Assembly: GCA_937921805.1 (NCBI GenBank)
Contig: CAKZUS010000075.1
Span: 1 to 7,844, forward strand
Reading direction: 5' to 3'
Length of the DNA stretch: 7,844 nucleotides
Source of the DNA: an uncultured Granulosicoccaceae bacterium
Lineage (GTDB): Bacteria; Pseudomonadota; Gammaproteobacteria; JABXHR01
Shown: piece by piece, positions 1-7,266 of the stretch
Position numbering within the stretch: position 1 is the stretch's first letter
Layout: each line of letters starts with the position of its first letter
The notes under the pieces: generated by a model
What the model was told of the DNA's origin: nothing
Seen by the model: the letters and a program-made list of their open reading frames with translations, nothing else
Databases searched by the model: none
Translations under genes and position numbers: made by a program

Positions 1-257
1 CGCTCAGCGCGAAAGAAGTTCCAGCCGCGCTGCACGTGACGAATCAACGAGTGGGCTTTGTATTGGGTCGCGACAGACATCTTGCGAATGCCGCTGTTGA
101 GGGCATTGGAGAGCGCGAAGTCGATAATGCGTGCTTTGCCGCCAAAAAATACAGCGGGCTTGGCGCGGTTGTCGGTCAGCTCTTTGAGCCGGCTGCCGCG
201 GCCACCGGCGAGGACAAAGGCCATAGATTGGGCGGCGAGACGAGTATTAGCGGGCAT
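1..257 (-). CDS. glgC: Glucose-1-phosphate adenylyltransferase (ADP-glucose pyrophosphorylase), N-terminal part
   Basis: GlgC makes ADP-glucose from ATP and glucose-1-phosphate, the committed step of bacterial glycogen synthesis in the cytoplasm. Only the first 85 codons are present; the gene leaves the window at its left edge. The visible protein starts MPANTRLAAQSMAFVLAGGR and carries the nucleotidyltransferase signature AGGRGSRLKELT (residues 17-28), then the family-typical NRAKPAVFFGGKARIIDF (30-47) and SNALNSGIRK (50-59). The basic RAKPAV stretch lies where known GlgC proteins bind activator or substrate phosphates. The start at 257 is supported by GGAGAA (261-266) placed 3 bases before the ATG. 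It lies about 20 bases downstream of glgB on the same strand, so it is almost certainly in the same operon. Identification is by recalled family motifs; the C-terminal half, including regulatory parts, cannot be assessed. Confidence 0.95.
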   Translation of the reverse strand, partial: MPANTRLAAQSMAFVLAGGRGSRLKELTDNRAKPAVFFGGKARIIDFALSNALNSGIRKMSVATQYKAHSLIRHVQRGWNFFRAE

Positions 258-260
258 AAC

Positions 261-266
261 TTCTCC
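261..266 (-). promoter_or_regulatory. glgC ribosome binding site
   Basis: GGAGAA on the minus strand lies 3 bases before the ATG of glgC, within the 20-base gap after glgB. It supports the glgC start at 257. No terminator is visible in the gap, so glgB and glgC should share a transcript. Confidence 0.7.
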
Positions 267-277
267 AATAATCCATA

Positions 278-2140
278 TTAGTTGTTAAATATCAGCACTG
301 ATGAAGCAGGTAGCGTGATGCAGGCGCTACATTCTTGACCGTGATGGGGGTGGTTCTGCGTTTGGATGCATCCCATATTGCCGGTGTTGTGGCCGCCAAA
401 ATGAACACTGTCAGTATTGAGGACCTCTGTCCAGGCACCGGCATACGGAAAACCGAGGCGATAGTGCTCGCGCGCAACAGGGGTCAGGTTGGCGACGACC
501 ACCACATTGGTGCCGTCTTCGGCGCGGCGAAGAAAAGCCAAGATCGAGTGCTCGGCGTCATTGGCCTCCAGCCACTGAAAGCCCGAGGCCCTGGCGTCGC
601 TCTGGTGTAGGGCGCTGGTGGCGCGATACAGTGTGTTGAGCTCGCGCACTAGTCGTTGCACCCCAGCATAGAGCGGGTGCCCTAGCGTGGCCCAATCGAG
701 GCCCTGGTTATGGTTCCACTCCTGCGCTTGGGCAATCTCACAGCCCATAAACAGGAGTTTCTTGCCAGGGTGCGCCCACATCCAGGCATAAAACGCCCGC
801 AACTGCGCGAAGCGCTGCGCCTCATCGCCGGGCATTTTGTGCAACATAGATTGCTTGCCGTGCACGACTTCATCGTGGCTAATAGGCAGGATAAAGTTCT
901 CGGACCAGGCGTAGTGCAGGCCAAAAGTAAGCTGGTGATGATGGTGTTTGCGGTATACGGGGTCGAGTGCAAAGTAGCCCAGGCTGTCGTTCATCCAGCC
1001 CATATTCCATTTGTAGCCAAACCCCAAGCCCCCGCTGTCAACCGGGGCGCTGACGGCAGGAAAAGACGTGCTTTCTTCGGCGATCATCATCGCGCCGGGG
1101 AACTGCGCGTAGACCTCACTATTGAGGCGCTTGAGAAACGCTATCGCCTCGTAGTTTTCTCTGCCTCCGTCGCGGTTGGGCACCCAATCTTCACGCGAGT
1201 AATCGCGATAGAGCATGGAGGCGACGGCGTCTACGCGTAGGCCGTCGATATGGAACTGCTCAAACCAGTACAAGGCATTGGCGACCAAGAAGTTCTCAAC
1301 CTCGGTGCGGCCAAAGTTGTAGATCAGCGTGTTCCAGTCCTGATGAAAGCCCTCGCGCGGGTCGGCGTGCTCATACAATGGCGTCCCATCGAATTGCACC
1401 AAGCCATGCACGTCGGCAGGGAAGTGCGCGGGCACCCAGTCGAGGATGATTCCAAGGCCGCATTGGTGCGCTCGCTCCACTAAGGCGCACAGCGCCTGGG
1501 CATCGCCAAATCGACACGTTGGCGCGTACAGGCCAACGGGTTGATACCCCCAAGAGCCGTCGAAAGGATATTCGCTGATGGGGAGCAGCTCGATATGGGT
1601 AAAGCCCATTTCGCAGGCATAATCGACCAAAGCATGGGCGAACTCTTGGTAGGTGTTCGCGACGAGGCTGGGGTGGCGCCAGCTCCCGAGTTGCACCTCG
1701 TAGATACTAATGGGCGCATTGATATGATGGCGTTGTGCGCGTGAGGCCATCCAGTCTTGGTCTTGCCAATCGTACTGCAGTGGCGGCGCGATGATGGAGG
1801 CGGTAGCTGGAGGCGGCTCGGCGCGACGCCCCATGGGGTCGGCTTTGTGCGTGCAATGACCGTGGCGATGAATCGCGAACTTATAGCGCTGCCCCGCATG
1901 AGCCCCTTCGACAAAGCCTTCCCAGACTCCACTGTCGGTCGGGGAAAGAGGGTGCTCAGACCAATCCGTGAAATCTCCGAGCACTGCCACCCGCTCGGCG
2001 TTGGGTGCCCATACCGCAAAGCGCACCCCTGCCTGGTGCTGCGCGCAGGGGGCGACACAGTGCGCCCCCAGCGCCTCCCAGAGCCGTTTGTGGGTGCCTT
2101 CGCCAATTAAGTAGTGGTCGGTTTCACCCAGTGTATTCAT
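278..2140 (-). CDS. glgB: 1,4-alpha-glucan branching enzyme (GH13)
   Basis: GlgB cuts alpha-1,4 chains of nascent glycogen and re-attaches them by alpha-1,6 bonds. The 620-aa protein begins with the CBM48-type N domain (about residues 9-120: YLIGEGTHKRLWEALGAH, then VRFAVWAPNAERVAVLGDF). The GH13 catalytic barrel follows with all four conserved regions: DWVPAHFPAD (234-243), DGLRVDAV (299-306, nucleophile Asp304), AEEST (354-358, acid/base Glu355) and SHDEVVHGK (421-429, transition-state Asp423). The 51- and 68-residue spacings between these catalytic residues agree with the family. A C-terminal all-beta domain ends in LPASSVLIFNN. At 620 aa it is shorter than the roughly 730-aa E. coli enzyme and lacks the extra N1 module, as in the short GlgB class. 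The start is chosen by GGAG at 2147-2150 and by the YLIGEGTH motif close behind it. The gene sits between glgP and glgC in one operon. No catalytic residue is missing. Confidence 0.97.
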   Translation of the reverse strand: MNTLGETDHYLIGEGTHKRLWEALGAHCVAPCAQHQAGVRFAVWAPNAERVAVLGDFTDWSEHPLSPTDSGVWEGFVEGAHAGQRYKFAIHRHGHCTHKADPMGRRAEPPPATASIIAPPLQYDWQDQDWMASRAQRHHINAPISIYEVQLGSWRHPSLVANTYQEFAHALVDYACEMGFTHIELLPISEYPFDGSWGYQPVGLYAPTCRFGDAQALCALVERAHQCGLGIILDWVPAHFPADVHGLVQFDGTPLYEHADPREGFHQDWNTLIYNFGRTEVENFLVANALYWFEQFHIDGLRVDAVASMLYRDYSREDWVPNRDGGRENYEAIAFLKRLNSEVYAQFPGAMMIAEESTSFPAVSAPVDSGGLGFGYKWNMGWMNDSLGYFALDPVYRKHHHHQLTFGLHYAWSENFILPISHDEVVHGKQSMLHKMPGDEAQRFAQLRAFYAWMWAHPGKKLLFMGCEIAQAQEWNHNQGLDWATLGHPLYAGVQRLVRELNTLYRATSALHQSDARASGFQWLEANDAEHSILAFLRRAEDGTNVVVVANLTPVAREHYRLGFPYAGAWTEVLNTDSVHFGGHNTGNMGCIQTQNHPHHGQECSACITLPASSVLIFNN

Positions 2141-2143
2141 CTT

Positions 2144-4477
2144 TTACTCCACTGCAGCATGGGCCTCAACTTGCCAGATATCTTGCATGTACCCTCTGAT
2201 AGTACGATCTGAAGAGAAGTATCCGCAACGACTAATATTCAGTGCCGCCATTTTTTGCCAGCTCGTCTGCTCGTTATACGCCGTGTCTATTAGGCGTTGG
2301 CAGTCGTAATAGCTGTCAAAATCATCGCCGACGAGGTAGTAGTCGTGATGCCATAAATGGTGCACTAAGTCGTGATAGCGCCCTGGCTCTAGGCGACAAA
2401 AATACCCTTCGGCCAGTAGCTGAAGTACGCCGGACAAGCGTTCGCTAGATTCAATGATGGCTCGGCTACGCTGGGGCTGCGCACGGCGCTGCGCAACGGC
2501 GTCTGTTTGGAGTCCGAACAGGAAGAAATTCTCGGCCCCGACGCGCTCGCGAATCTCGACATTGGCGCCATCGAGGGTGCCGACGGTTAGCGCCCCATTG
2601 AGCGCAAACTTCATATTGCCAGTACCCGAAGCCTCGGTACCGGCAGTCGAGATTTGTTCTGATACATCCGTGGCCGGGATTAAGCGCTCAGCCAGAGAGA
2701 CATTGTAGTTCTCGGGAAAGACTACCTGCAGCCATTGCTGGGTCACGGGGTCGTTATTGATCACGCGCGCCACATCGTGGACGAGCTGGATCACTTGTTT
2801 GGCGGCGGCGTAGCCCGGAGCGGCTTTGCCCGCGAAGATCTTGACGCGGGGCGTCCATGCGGCGTTAGGCGATTCGTGCATCGCTTGCCAGAGCGCGATA
2901 GTTTCCAACACATTGAGCAACTGGCGCTTGTATTCGTGAAAGCGCTTGGCCTGGGTGTCGAAAATGGCGTCAGGGTTTAGTGCGAGTCCTAGTGACTGGG
3001 CCAGCGCGATTTTGTTGTCGCGTTTGACGCGAGACAGTTGCTCGCAAAAACCCGTATCAATATGGGGTTCCAGTTGCTCCAGGGTTTCGAGATCAGCGAC
3101 CCAGGTGTCGCCGATGCGCTCACTGATGAGCCCTGACAGACGCGGGTTGGCGCTGTGCAGCCAGCGCCGTGGCGTGATGCCATTGGTTTGATTGACGATG
3201 CGGTCGGGGAAGTCGGCGTGGAGGTCGGCAAACACGGTCGAAGTAACCAGATCGGTGTGCAGCGCCGAGACGCCATTGACCCGCCGTGCCATCACAAATG
3301 CCAAGTCGCCCATATGCACCTGGTGGTCGCGGATGATGCTGCGCCGCCCCGTCTGCCGAGACTGCCAGTCTTCGATGGCCTCGACCAATTGCATATGGCG
3401 CGGCAGCAAGTTCCCAAATAACCAGGTCGACCAACACTCCAGCGCTTCGGGGAGCAAAGTATGGTTGGTGTAGTGCAGTGTTTGTTGGCTGATTTCTATC
3501 GCGCTCTGCAGCGCCACGCCGTGCACATCGTGTAGCAAGCGCACCAGCTCCGGACCAGCGAGGGCGGGGTGGGTGTCATTGAGCTGAATGGCGACACGCT
3601 GCGGCAGCTCTAGCCAATCCTGACACACGCGACTAAAGCGCCACAGTATTTCTTGTAGCGAGGCGCTGACGAGCAGATACTCTTGCTTGAGGCGCAGGCT
3701 CTTGCCCGCCGCGTTGCTGTCATTGGGGTAGAGCACGCGGCAGAGGTCGCGCGCTTCGCGCTCACTGTCGGAGGCGCCCGCAAAATCCCCGTGATTAAAG
3801 CGCGCAAAATCAAACCCCTCTACCGGCTGCGCCTGCCAGAGGCGTAGCGTGCTGGCCCAGCCTCCCGACCAGCCCGCAATCGGCATCACGGTGGGGGTGG
3901 CGATGAGTTGGTGCTCGGGCTGCCATTCGCCTGAGACGCTGCCTCCAAAGCCGATGTGAAAGCGCCGTTCGGGGCGAGGGAACTCCCAGCCCGAGTGTTC
4001 GCTGAGCCATTGGTCAGCGTACTCTTGTTGCGCGCCCTCGCAAAATTGCTGGCGGAACAAACCGTGCTCGAAGCGCAGGCCATATCCGGCCCCGGCGCAG
4101 CCCACGCTGGCCATGGACTCCAAGAAACACGCAGCCAGGCGCCCTAAGCCGCCGTTACCCAGAGCGGGGTCTGGCTCATCGGCGATAATCTGCTCGAAGC
4201 TAAATGGAGCGTCTTGTAGAGCGTGTTCGAGCGCGTCGCGCAGCCCGAGGTTATTGGCTGCATCTTCGAGCAGGCGGCCCAACAAAAACTCCATTGACAG
4301 GTAGTACACCTGTTTGGAGTGGGCGCTGCGGCGCTGGGCGCTCAGCCAGGTTGGGACTATGCGCTGGCGCAATACATCGACGACCGCCGCACGCCAGGAG
4401 GCGAGGTCGGCTTCCTCTGGTGCGCGGGCCTGGGAGTGATGCAGTTGAGAGTAGATGCTTTGGTAGAGTTCGCTCAT
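2144..4477 (-). CDS. glgP: Glycogen/maltodextrin phosphorylase (GT35, PLP-dependent)
   Basis: This enzyme releases glucose-1-phosphate from the non-reducing ends of alpha-1,4-glucans using phosphate and a PLP cofactor. The 777-aa protein shows the family marks in order: YYLSMEFLLGRLL (58-70), ALGNGGLGRLAACFLESMA (105-123), QLNDTHPA (298-305), TNGITPRRWL (431-440), KRFHEYKRQLLN (511-522), FAGKAAPGY (548-556) and EASGTGNMKFALNGAL (615-630), with Lys623 as the expected PLP lysine. The NHGDFAGA...VLYPNDSNAAGK part (228-258) resembles E. coli MalP, so maltodextrin may also be a substrate; glgP is chosen because of its neighbours glgB and glgC. Where relatives have a WDLP or YDLP segment before GY, this one reads TVMPIAGW (196-203). 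The length is slightly below the 797-815 aa of E. coli MalP and GlgP. It is the first gene of the leftward operon. No good Shine-Dalgarno sequence precedes the ATG (CTACCCCAAATCCG). Confidence 0.96.
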   Translation of the reverse strand: MSELYQSIYSQLHHSQARAPEEADLASWRAAVVDVLRQRIVPTWLSAQRRSAHSKQVYYLSMEFLLGRLLEDAANNLGLRDALEHALQDAPFSFEQIIADEPDPALGNGGLGRLAACFLESMASVGCAGAGYGLRFEHGLFRQQFCEGAQQEYADQWLSEHSGWEFPRPERRFHIGFGGSVSGEWQPEHQLIATPTVMPIAGWSGGWASTLRLWQAQPVEGFDFARFNHGDFAGASDSEREARDLCRVLYPNDSNAAGKSLRLKQEYLLVSASLQEILWRFSRVCQDWLELPQRVAIQLNDTHPALAGPELVRLLHDVHGVALQSAIEISQQTLHYTNHTLLPEALECWSTWLFGNLLPRHMQLVEAIEDWQSRQTGRRSIIRDHQVHMGDLAFVMARRVNGVSALHTDLVTSTVFADLHADFPDRIVNQTNGITPRRWLHSANPRLSGLISERIGDTWVADLETLEQLEPHIDTGFCEQLSRVKRDNKIALAQSLGLALNPDAIFDTQAKRFHEYKRQLLNVLETIALWQAMHESPNAAWTPRVKIFAGKAAPGYAAAKQVIQLVHDVARVINNDPVTQQWLQVVFPENYNVSLAERLIPATDVSEQISTAGTEASGTGNMKFALNGALTVGTLDGANVEIRERVGAENFFLFGLQTDAVAQRRAQPQRSRAIIESSERLSGVLQLLAEGYFCRLEPGRYHDLVHHLWHHDYYLVGDDFDSYYDCQRLIDTAYNEQTSWQKMAALNISRCGYFSSDRTIRGYMQDIWQVEAHAAVE
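2147..2150 (-). promoter_or_regulatory. glgB ribosome binding site overlapping the end of glgP
   Basis: Read on the minus strand the junction is GGAGTAAAAGATG. GGAG forms part of the last glgP codons, TAA is the glgP stop, and ATG starts glgB 6 bases after GGAG. The arrangement fixes the glgB start and suggests that translation of glgB depends on ribosomes finishing glgP. Confidence 0.8.
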
Positions 4478-4688
4478 CGGATTTGGGGTAGCTGATCAAT
4501 TTGACAATAATGCCGGATCTCTAGGAGTCGTGTGAGAATCTGCCACTGTGAGACGCAACCCGTCTGTTAGCGCCCAGGCTAGGGCCTATATTTGAGCCTA
4601 AATTAGTGCCCAGTGTGTGCAGTACTCCCTGCGCAAGCGAAGATCGAACCCCCTATACTGGCCGCTTGTGAAAACACAGAGTTGCCCT
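4478..4688. promoter_or_regulatory. Divergent intergenic region between glgP and pta
   Basis: This 211-base stretch must hold the control signals of both the leftward glycogen operon and the rightward pta-mocR pair. Visible structure: a perfect inverted repeat AGACG-CAACC-CGTCT (4551-4565); an imperfect inverted repeat with arms GGGCCTATATTT (4582-4593) and AAATTAGTGCCC (4600-4611), matching at 8 of 12 paired positions; and a TGATCA palindrome (4493-4498) close to the glgP start. For glgP, a -10-like CATTAT (minus strand, 4507-4512) exists but has no good -35 partner. I recognise no specific operator, riboswitch or small gene here. Confidence 0.6.
4654..4659 (+). promoter_or_regulatory. Probable -10 element of the pta promoter
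   Basis: TATACT matches the sigma-70 -10 consensus at 5 of 6 positions and lies 29 bases before the pta ATG. Transcription would begin near 4666, giving a leader of only about 20 bases. No clear -35 hexamer is seen at 16-18 bases upstream, so the element may need an activator. The call rests on one hexamer and its position. Confidence 0.4.
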
Positions 4689-5591
4689 ATGTCCGTTCTG
4701 ATCAATCTTTTGGCCCAGCGCGCGCAAGATTTGCGCTGCGAGTTGGTTTTTCCTGAAGGTGATGATGTGCGGGTACAGCGTGCTGCGCAGATGCTCCGAG
4801 ATAATACGAACCTCCGCCCGACCTTGCTGACCCCCGGCAGCTTTGCCGTCAGCGCGGCGGATGTCGCAGCCTTGGCGGCGCACCGCGCCAAATCCGGCAT
4901 GGGCGTCGAAGAGGCGCGCAAAGTGCTGCAAGAGCCGCTGCAATACGCACTCTGGAAAACTCGTCAAGGCGACTTTGATGGTTGCGTTGCCGGGGCGGTG
5001 TATGCCACAGCCGATGTCGTGCGGGGAGTAATCCGGCTGATAGGGACCGCCGTGAAAGGCGCGAAGCTGTCATCGGCGATGCTGATGGAAATGCACGACC
5101 AAGCCTATGTTTTCGCCGACTGTGGCCTGACTCCCGACCCTGACGCGCGGGCCTTGGCGCGCATTGCCGTAGATGCCTGCGCGACCGCCCGAGCCTTAGG
5201 GCTTGATCCGAAAGTGGCGATGCTAAGCTATGCGACCTACGACTCTGCAGAGGGTCCGCTAGTCGAGAAAATCCGCGAAGCCACGCAAGTTGCACAAGCA
5301 CTGCTCGATGTGCCCGTGTCGGGTCCTCTGCAATTCGACGCCGCTGTGAACGCGCAAATCGGCGCGCGTAAATGCCCCGGCGATGTCGTAGCAGGGCAGG
5401 CGAATGTGTTGTTGTTTCCCGATCTCAATGCAGGCAATATTGCCTACAAGGCAGTCCAGCAAGCCAGCGGTGGCGTAGCCATTGGGCCACTGCTGCAAGG
5501 CGCGGCCAGGGCCGTGAACGATTTGTCGCGCGGCGCCAGCGCCGAAGATATCTATGCGACGGCGCTCGTGACGGCGCTCCAGGCCCAATAA
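4689..5591 (+). CDS. pta: Phosphate acetyltransferase, short (single PTA domain) form
   Basis: Pta interconverts acetyl-CoA plus phosphate with acetyl-phosphate plus CoA in the cytoplasm. The 300-aa protein is one PTA_PTB domain: it opens with LVFPEGDDVRVQRAA (19-33) and shows GDFDGCVAGAVYATADV (94-110), VAMLSYATYDSAEGP (176-190), GPLQFDAAV (212-220), GQANVLLFPDLNAGNIAYK (236-254) and AIGPLLQGAARAVNDLSRG (264-282). The last three blocks are diagnostic of phosphate acetyltransferase rather than butyryltransferase. It has the Bacillus/Methanosarcina-type short length and lacks the long N-terminal regulatory part of E. coli Pta. The start at 4689 fits the family N-terminus; a GTG at 4668 is in frame, and an ATG at 4617 would place the probable promoter inside the gene. 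The Shine-Dalgarno (AGAG, 4677-4680) is weak. No acetate kinase gene is adjacent. The stop overlaps the next gene by one base. In other bacteria short Pta also serves sulfoacetaldehyde (taurine) catabolism, but no xsc gene is present here. Confidence 0.93.
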   Translation: MSVLINLLAQRAQDLRCELVFPEGDDVRVQRAAQMLRDNTNLRPTLLTPGSFAVSAADVAALAAHRAKSGMGVEEARKVLQEPLQYALWKTRQGDFDGCVAGAVYATADVVRGVIRLIGTAVKGAKLSSAMLMEMHDQAYVFADCGLTPDPDARALARIAVDACATARALGLDPKVAMLSYATYDSAEGPLVEKIREATQVAQALLDVPVSGPLQFDAAVNAQIGARKCPGDVVAGQANVLLFPDLNAGNIAYKAVQQASGGVAIGPLLQGAARAVNDLSRGASAEDIYATALVTALQAQ

Positions 5592-7072
5592 TGCCGCGTG
5601 ATACGGCGGTCATGCTGGGGGAGCTGTTTGACCTCGACGCGTCTCGTTCCTTGAGTCTGCAAGCCCAGCTACGAGAGCAAATGGTGGCGGCGGTTCTCGA
5701 TGGGCGTCTGGCGGCGAATACACCGCTGCCCTCATCGCGCGAACTGGCCAAACAGCTCAGCATCTCACGCAATACGGTTGTGCTGGCCTATCAGCATCTC
5801 GTTGACGAGTCGATTATTCTCTCGCACCAACGGCGCGGATACTTCGTTAATCCTGATATTCTGCGCGGTCGGTCCTATACACCCACGAGTACGCCCGCTG
5901 AGAGTGTGAGCGATAACTCGCACTGGCAGCAGCGATTGCAGCAACACCCGAGCCGCTTTCGTTTTAGTCCCAAGATGAAGCTCTGGCGCGAATACCGCTA
6001 TCCGTTTTTGCATAGCCAGACGGACCCGAAGCTGATCCCGGTCAATGCTTGGCGCGAGTGCTGCCGCGATAATCTCAGCGTGCAATCGATTTTTGATTGG
6101 AGCAATGATCACTACGACGAAGATTACCCCGATCTGGTCGAGCAGCTCAGTCGTCGCCTCTTGCCGCGACGCGGGATATGGACGAATCACCAACAAATCT
6201 TGGTCACACTCGGGGCGCAAAATGCCTTATATCTGTTGGCACAATTGCTAATGCGCCCAGGCATTAGAGTGGCGATTGAGGAGCCGGGTTATCCCGACGC
6301 ACGGCTGATTTTTGCTGCCAGCGGTGCCACGTTGGTGCCGGTTGCCGTGGACGAAAATGGCCTTTGTGTCGAAGCCCTGCCGCCAGATATTGACTATGTC
6401 TATGTCACCCCCGCGCATCAGGCACCTACGATGGTGAAGCTGAGCGAATCGCGGCGTCAGCACTTGCTCGCGCGGGCGCGTGAAGATGATTTTGTCATTA
6501 TCGAAGATGACTACGAAACCGAAGCCAATTTTTTTGATGAGCCGAGTCCATCACTGAAATGCCACGATACAGACCAACGCGTGCTCTACCTGGGTAGCTT
6601 GTCCAAGGCCTTTGCTCCAGGACTGCGCACGGGCTATATCGTCGTGCCCGAGCCTTTGGTGCAGGAGCTTCGGGCGCTGCGCTTTTTAATGATGCGCCAC
6701 CCCCCGAGCAACAACCAGCGCCAGGTTGCGCGGTTTATCTCGCTCGGGCACTACGATGCCCTGATGGCGCGCTTATTCCAAACCTACCGGACGCGCTGGG
6801 AGCTGATTGACCGCGTGCTCGATGAAAGCCTGCCCCAACTGCGACGCATCCGCACCCAGGGCGGAACCGGGTTTTGGCTCGACTGCAGCGAGGTGGGCAG
6901 TGCCGATAGCGTTATCGAGCGCGCGGCAGAGCGCGGTGTTTTGCTCGAGAGCGGTTCGGCATTTTGGCATCGCGATCCTGCACCTTCGCATTATTTGCGG
7001 CTTGGATTTGCCTCGATTCCTACAGAGAATATCGAACCGGGGCTGGCGTTATTACGCGAAGTGATCCAGTAA
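5591..7072 (+). CDS. MocR-family transcriptional regulator (GntR-type wHTH fused to aminotransferase-like domain)
   Basis: MocR proteins are DNA-binding regulators whose effector domain is a fold-type I aminotransferase that binds PLP. The 493-aa protein has a GntR winged helix (about residues 20-88; LPSSRELAKQLSISRNTVV is the recognition part), a linker (about 89-130) and the aminotransferase-like domain (about 145-493). The latter shows VTLGAQNALYLLAQ (205-218), EEPGYPDAR (230-238), VTPAHQAPT (272-280), IIEDDYETE (303-311, with the expected PLP-ring aspartate at Asp306) and GSLSKAFAPGLRTGY (335-349, PLP lysine Lys339). Both PLP residues are kept, so cofactor binding is likely. The segments RHPPSNNQR and LGHYDALMARL recall the EnuR-like branch, but no ectoine genes are nearby. 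The ATG at 5591 shares its A with the pta stop (TAATG). An in-frame ATG at 5612 would give 486 aa. The coupling suggests joint expression with pta; the target genes and effector are unknown. Confidence 0.93.
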   Translation: MPRDTAVMLGELFDLDASRSLSLQAQLREQMVAAVLDGRLAANTPLPSSRELAKQLSISRNTVVLAYQHLVDESIILSHQRRGYFVNPDILRGRSYTPTSTPAESVSDNSHWQQRLQQHPSRFRFSPKMKLWREYRYPFLHSQTDPKLIPVNAWRECCRDNLSVQSIFDWSNDHYDEDYPDLVEQLSRRLLPRRGIWTNHQQILVTLGAQNALYLLAQLLMRPGIRVAIEEPGYPDARLIFAASGATLVPVAVDENGLCVEALPPDIDYVYVTPAHQAPTMVKLSESRRQHLLARAREDDFVIIEDDYETEANFFDEPSPSLKCHDTDQRVLYLGSLSKAFAPGLRTGYIVVPEPLVQELRALRFLMMRHPPSNNQRQVARFISLGHYDALMARLFQTYRTRWELIDRVLDESLPQLRRIRTQGGTGFWLDCSEVGSADSVIERAAERGVLLESGSAFWHRDPAPSHYLRLGFASIPTENIEPGLALLREVIQ

Positions 7073-7081
7073 CACTGCCAT

Positions 7082-7213
7082 CTATCGACTCAAAATAGAC
7101 AGCCATATGGCCCCGTTTAGGGCTTGTAGTTTAGCGATTGCGCTGGCGCTGAGGATGCCCAGTATCATGATCACGCAAACTAGCTCTACGAGGGTAAATT
7201 CGCTGGGTCTATT
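7082..7213 (-). pseudogene. Type IV pilin-like N-terminal fragment (remnant)
   Basis: On the minus strand, in the gap between the MocR gene and lldD, a reading frame contains FTLVELVCVIMILGIL followed by SASAIAKLQALNGA and a stop (TAG at 7082-7084). This is the class III prepilin N-terminal helix, with the characteristic glutamate at mature position 5 and the hydrophobic spine that anchors pilins in the inner membrane. It is broken in three ways. The residue before the cleavage-site Phe is Glu (GAA) instead of the near-invariant Gly that prepilin peptidase needs. No ATG, GTG or TTG lies in frame at a leader-like distance. The frame ends 38 residues after the cleavage site, so the globular domain is absent. 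The stop lies 10 bases from the MocR stop. I infer a decayed pilin gene. The match is by pattern only, and the right boundary is approximate. Confidence 0.6.
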
Positions 7214-7266
7214 CTGGTGTTGTGTATCGGGGTCAGGGCAGCTCTGGTCTTTTTCGATAGCTGTCG

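Noticed and set aside
1480..2106. 208-codon minus-strand open frame within glgB, and similar long plus-strand frames such as 710-1240
   Set aside because: They are shadows in other frames of glgB, which carries complete GH13 motifs across the same region.
4501..4506. Perfect -35 hexamer TTGACA on the plus strand
   Set aside because: No -10 hexamer follows at 16-18 bases (the 17-base position reads GGAGTC), and pta starts much further downstream.
4617..4688. N-terminal extension of pta starting at an upstream ATG (4617)
   Set aside because: The extra 24 residues do not look like the PTA family N-terminus, and the probable -10 element lies inside this stretch.
5372..5590. Longer MocR reading frame starting inside pta (5372)
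   Set aside because: The added arginine-rich part is an off-frame shadow of pta. The MocR family start fits the ATG at 5591 or 5612.
7102..7125. Palindrome GCCATATGGC and nearby GCCC/GGGC pair as a terminator after the MocR gene
   Set aside because: The stems are only 4-5 bp and no run of T follows on either strand; the palindrome lies within the pilin remnant.
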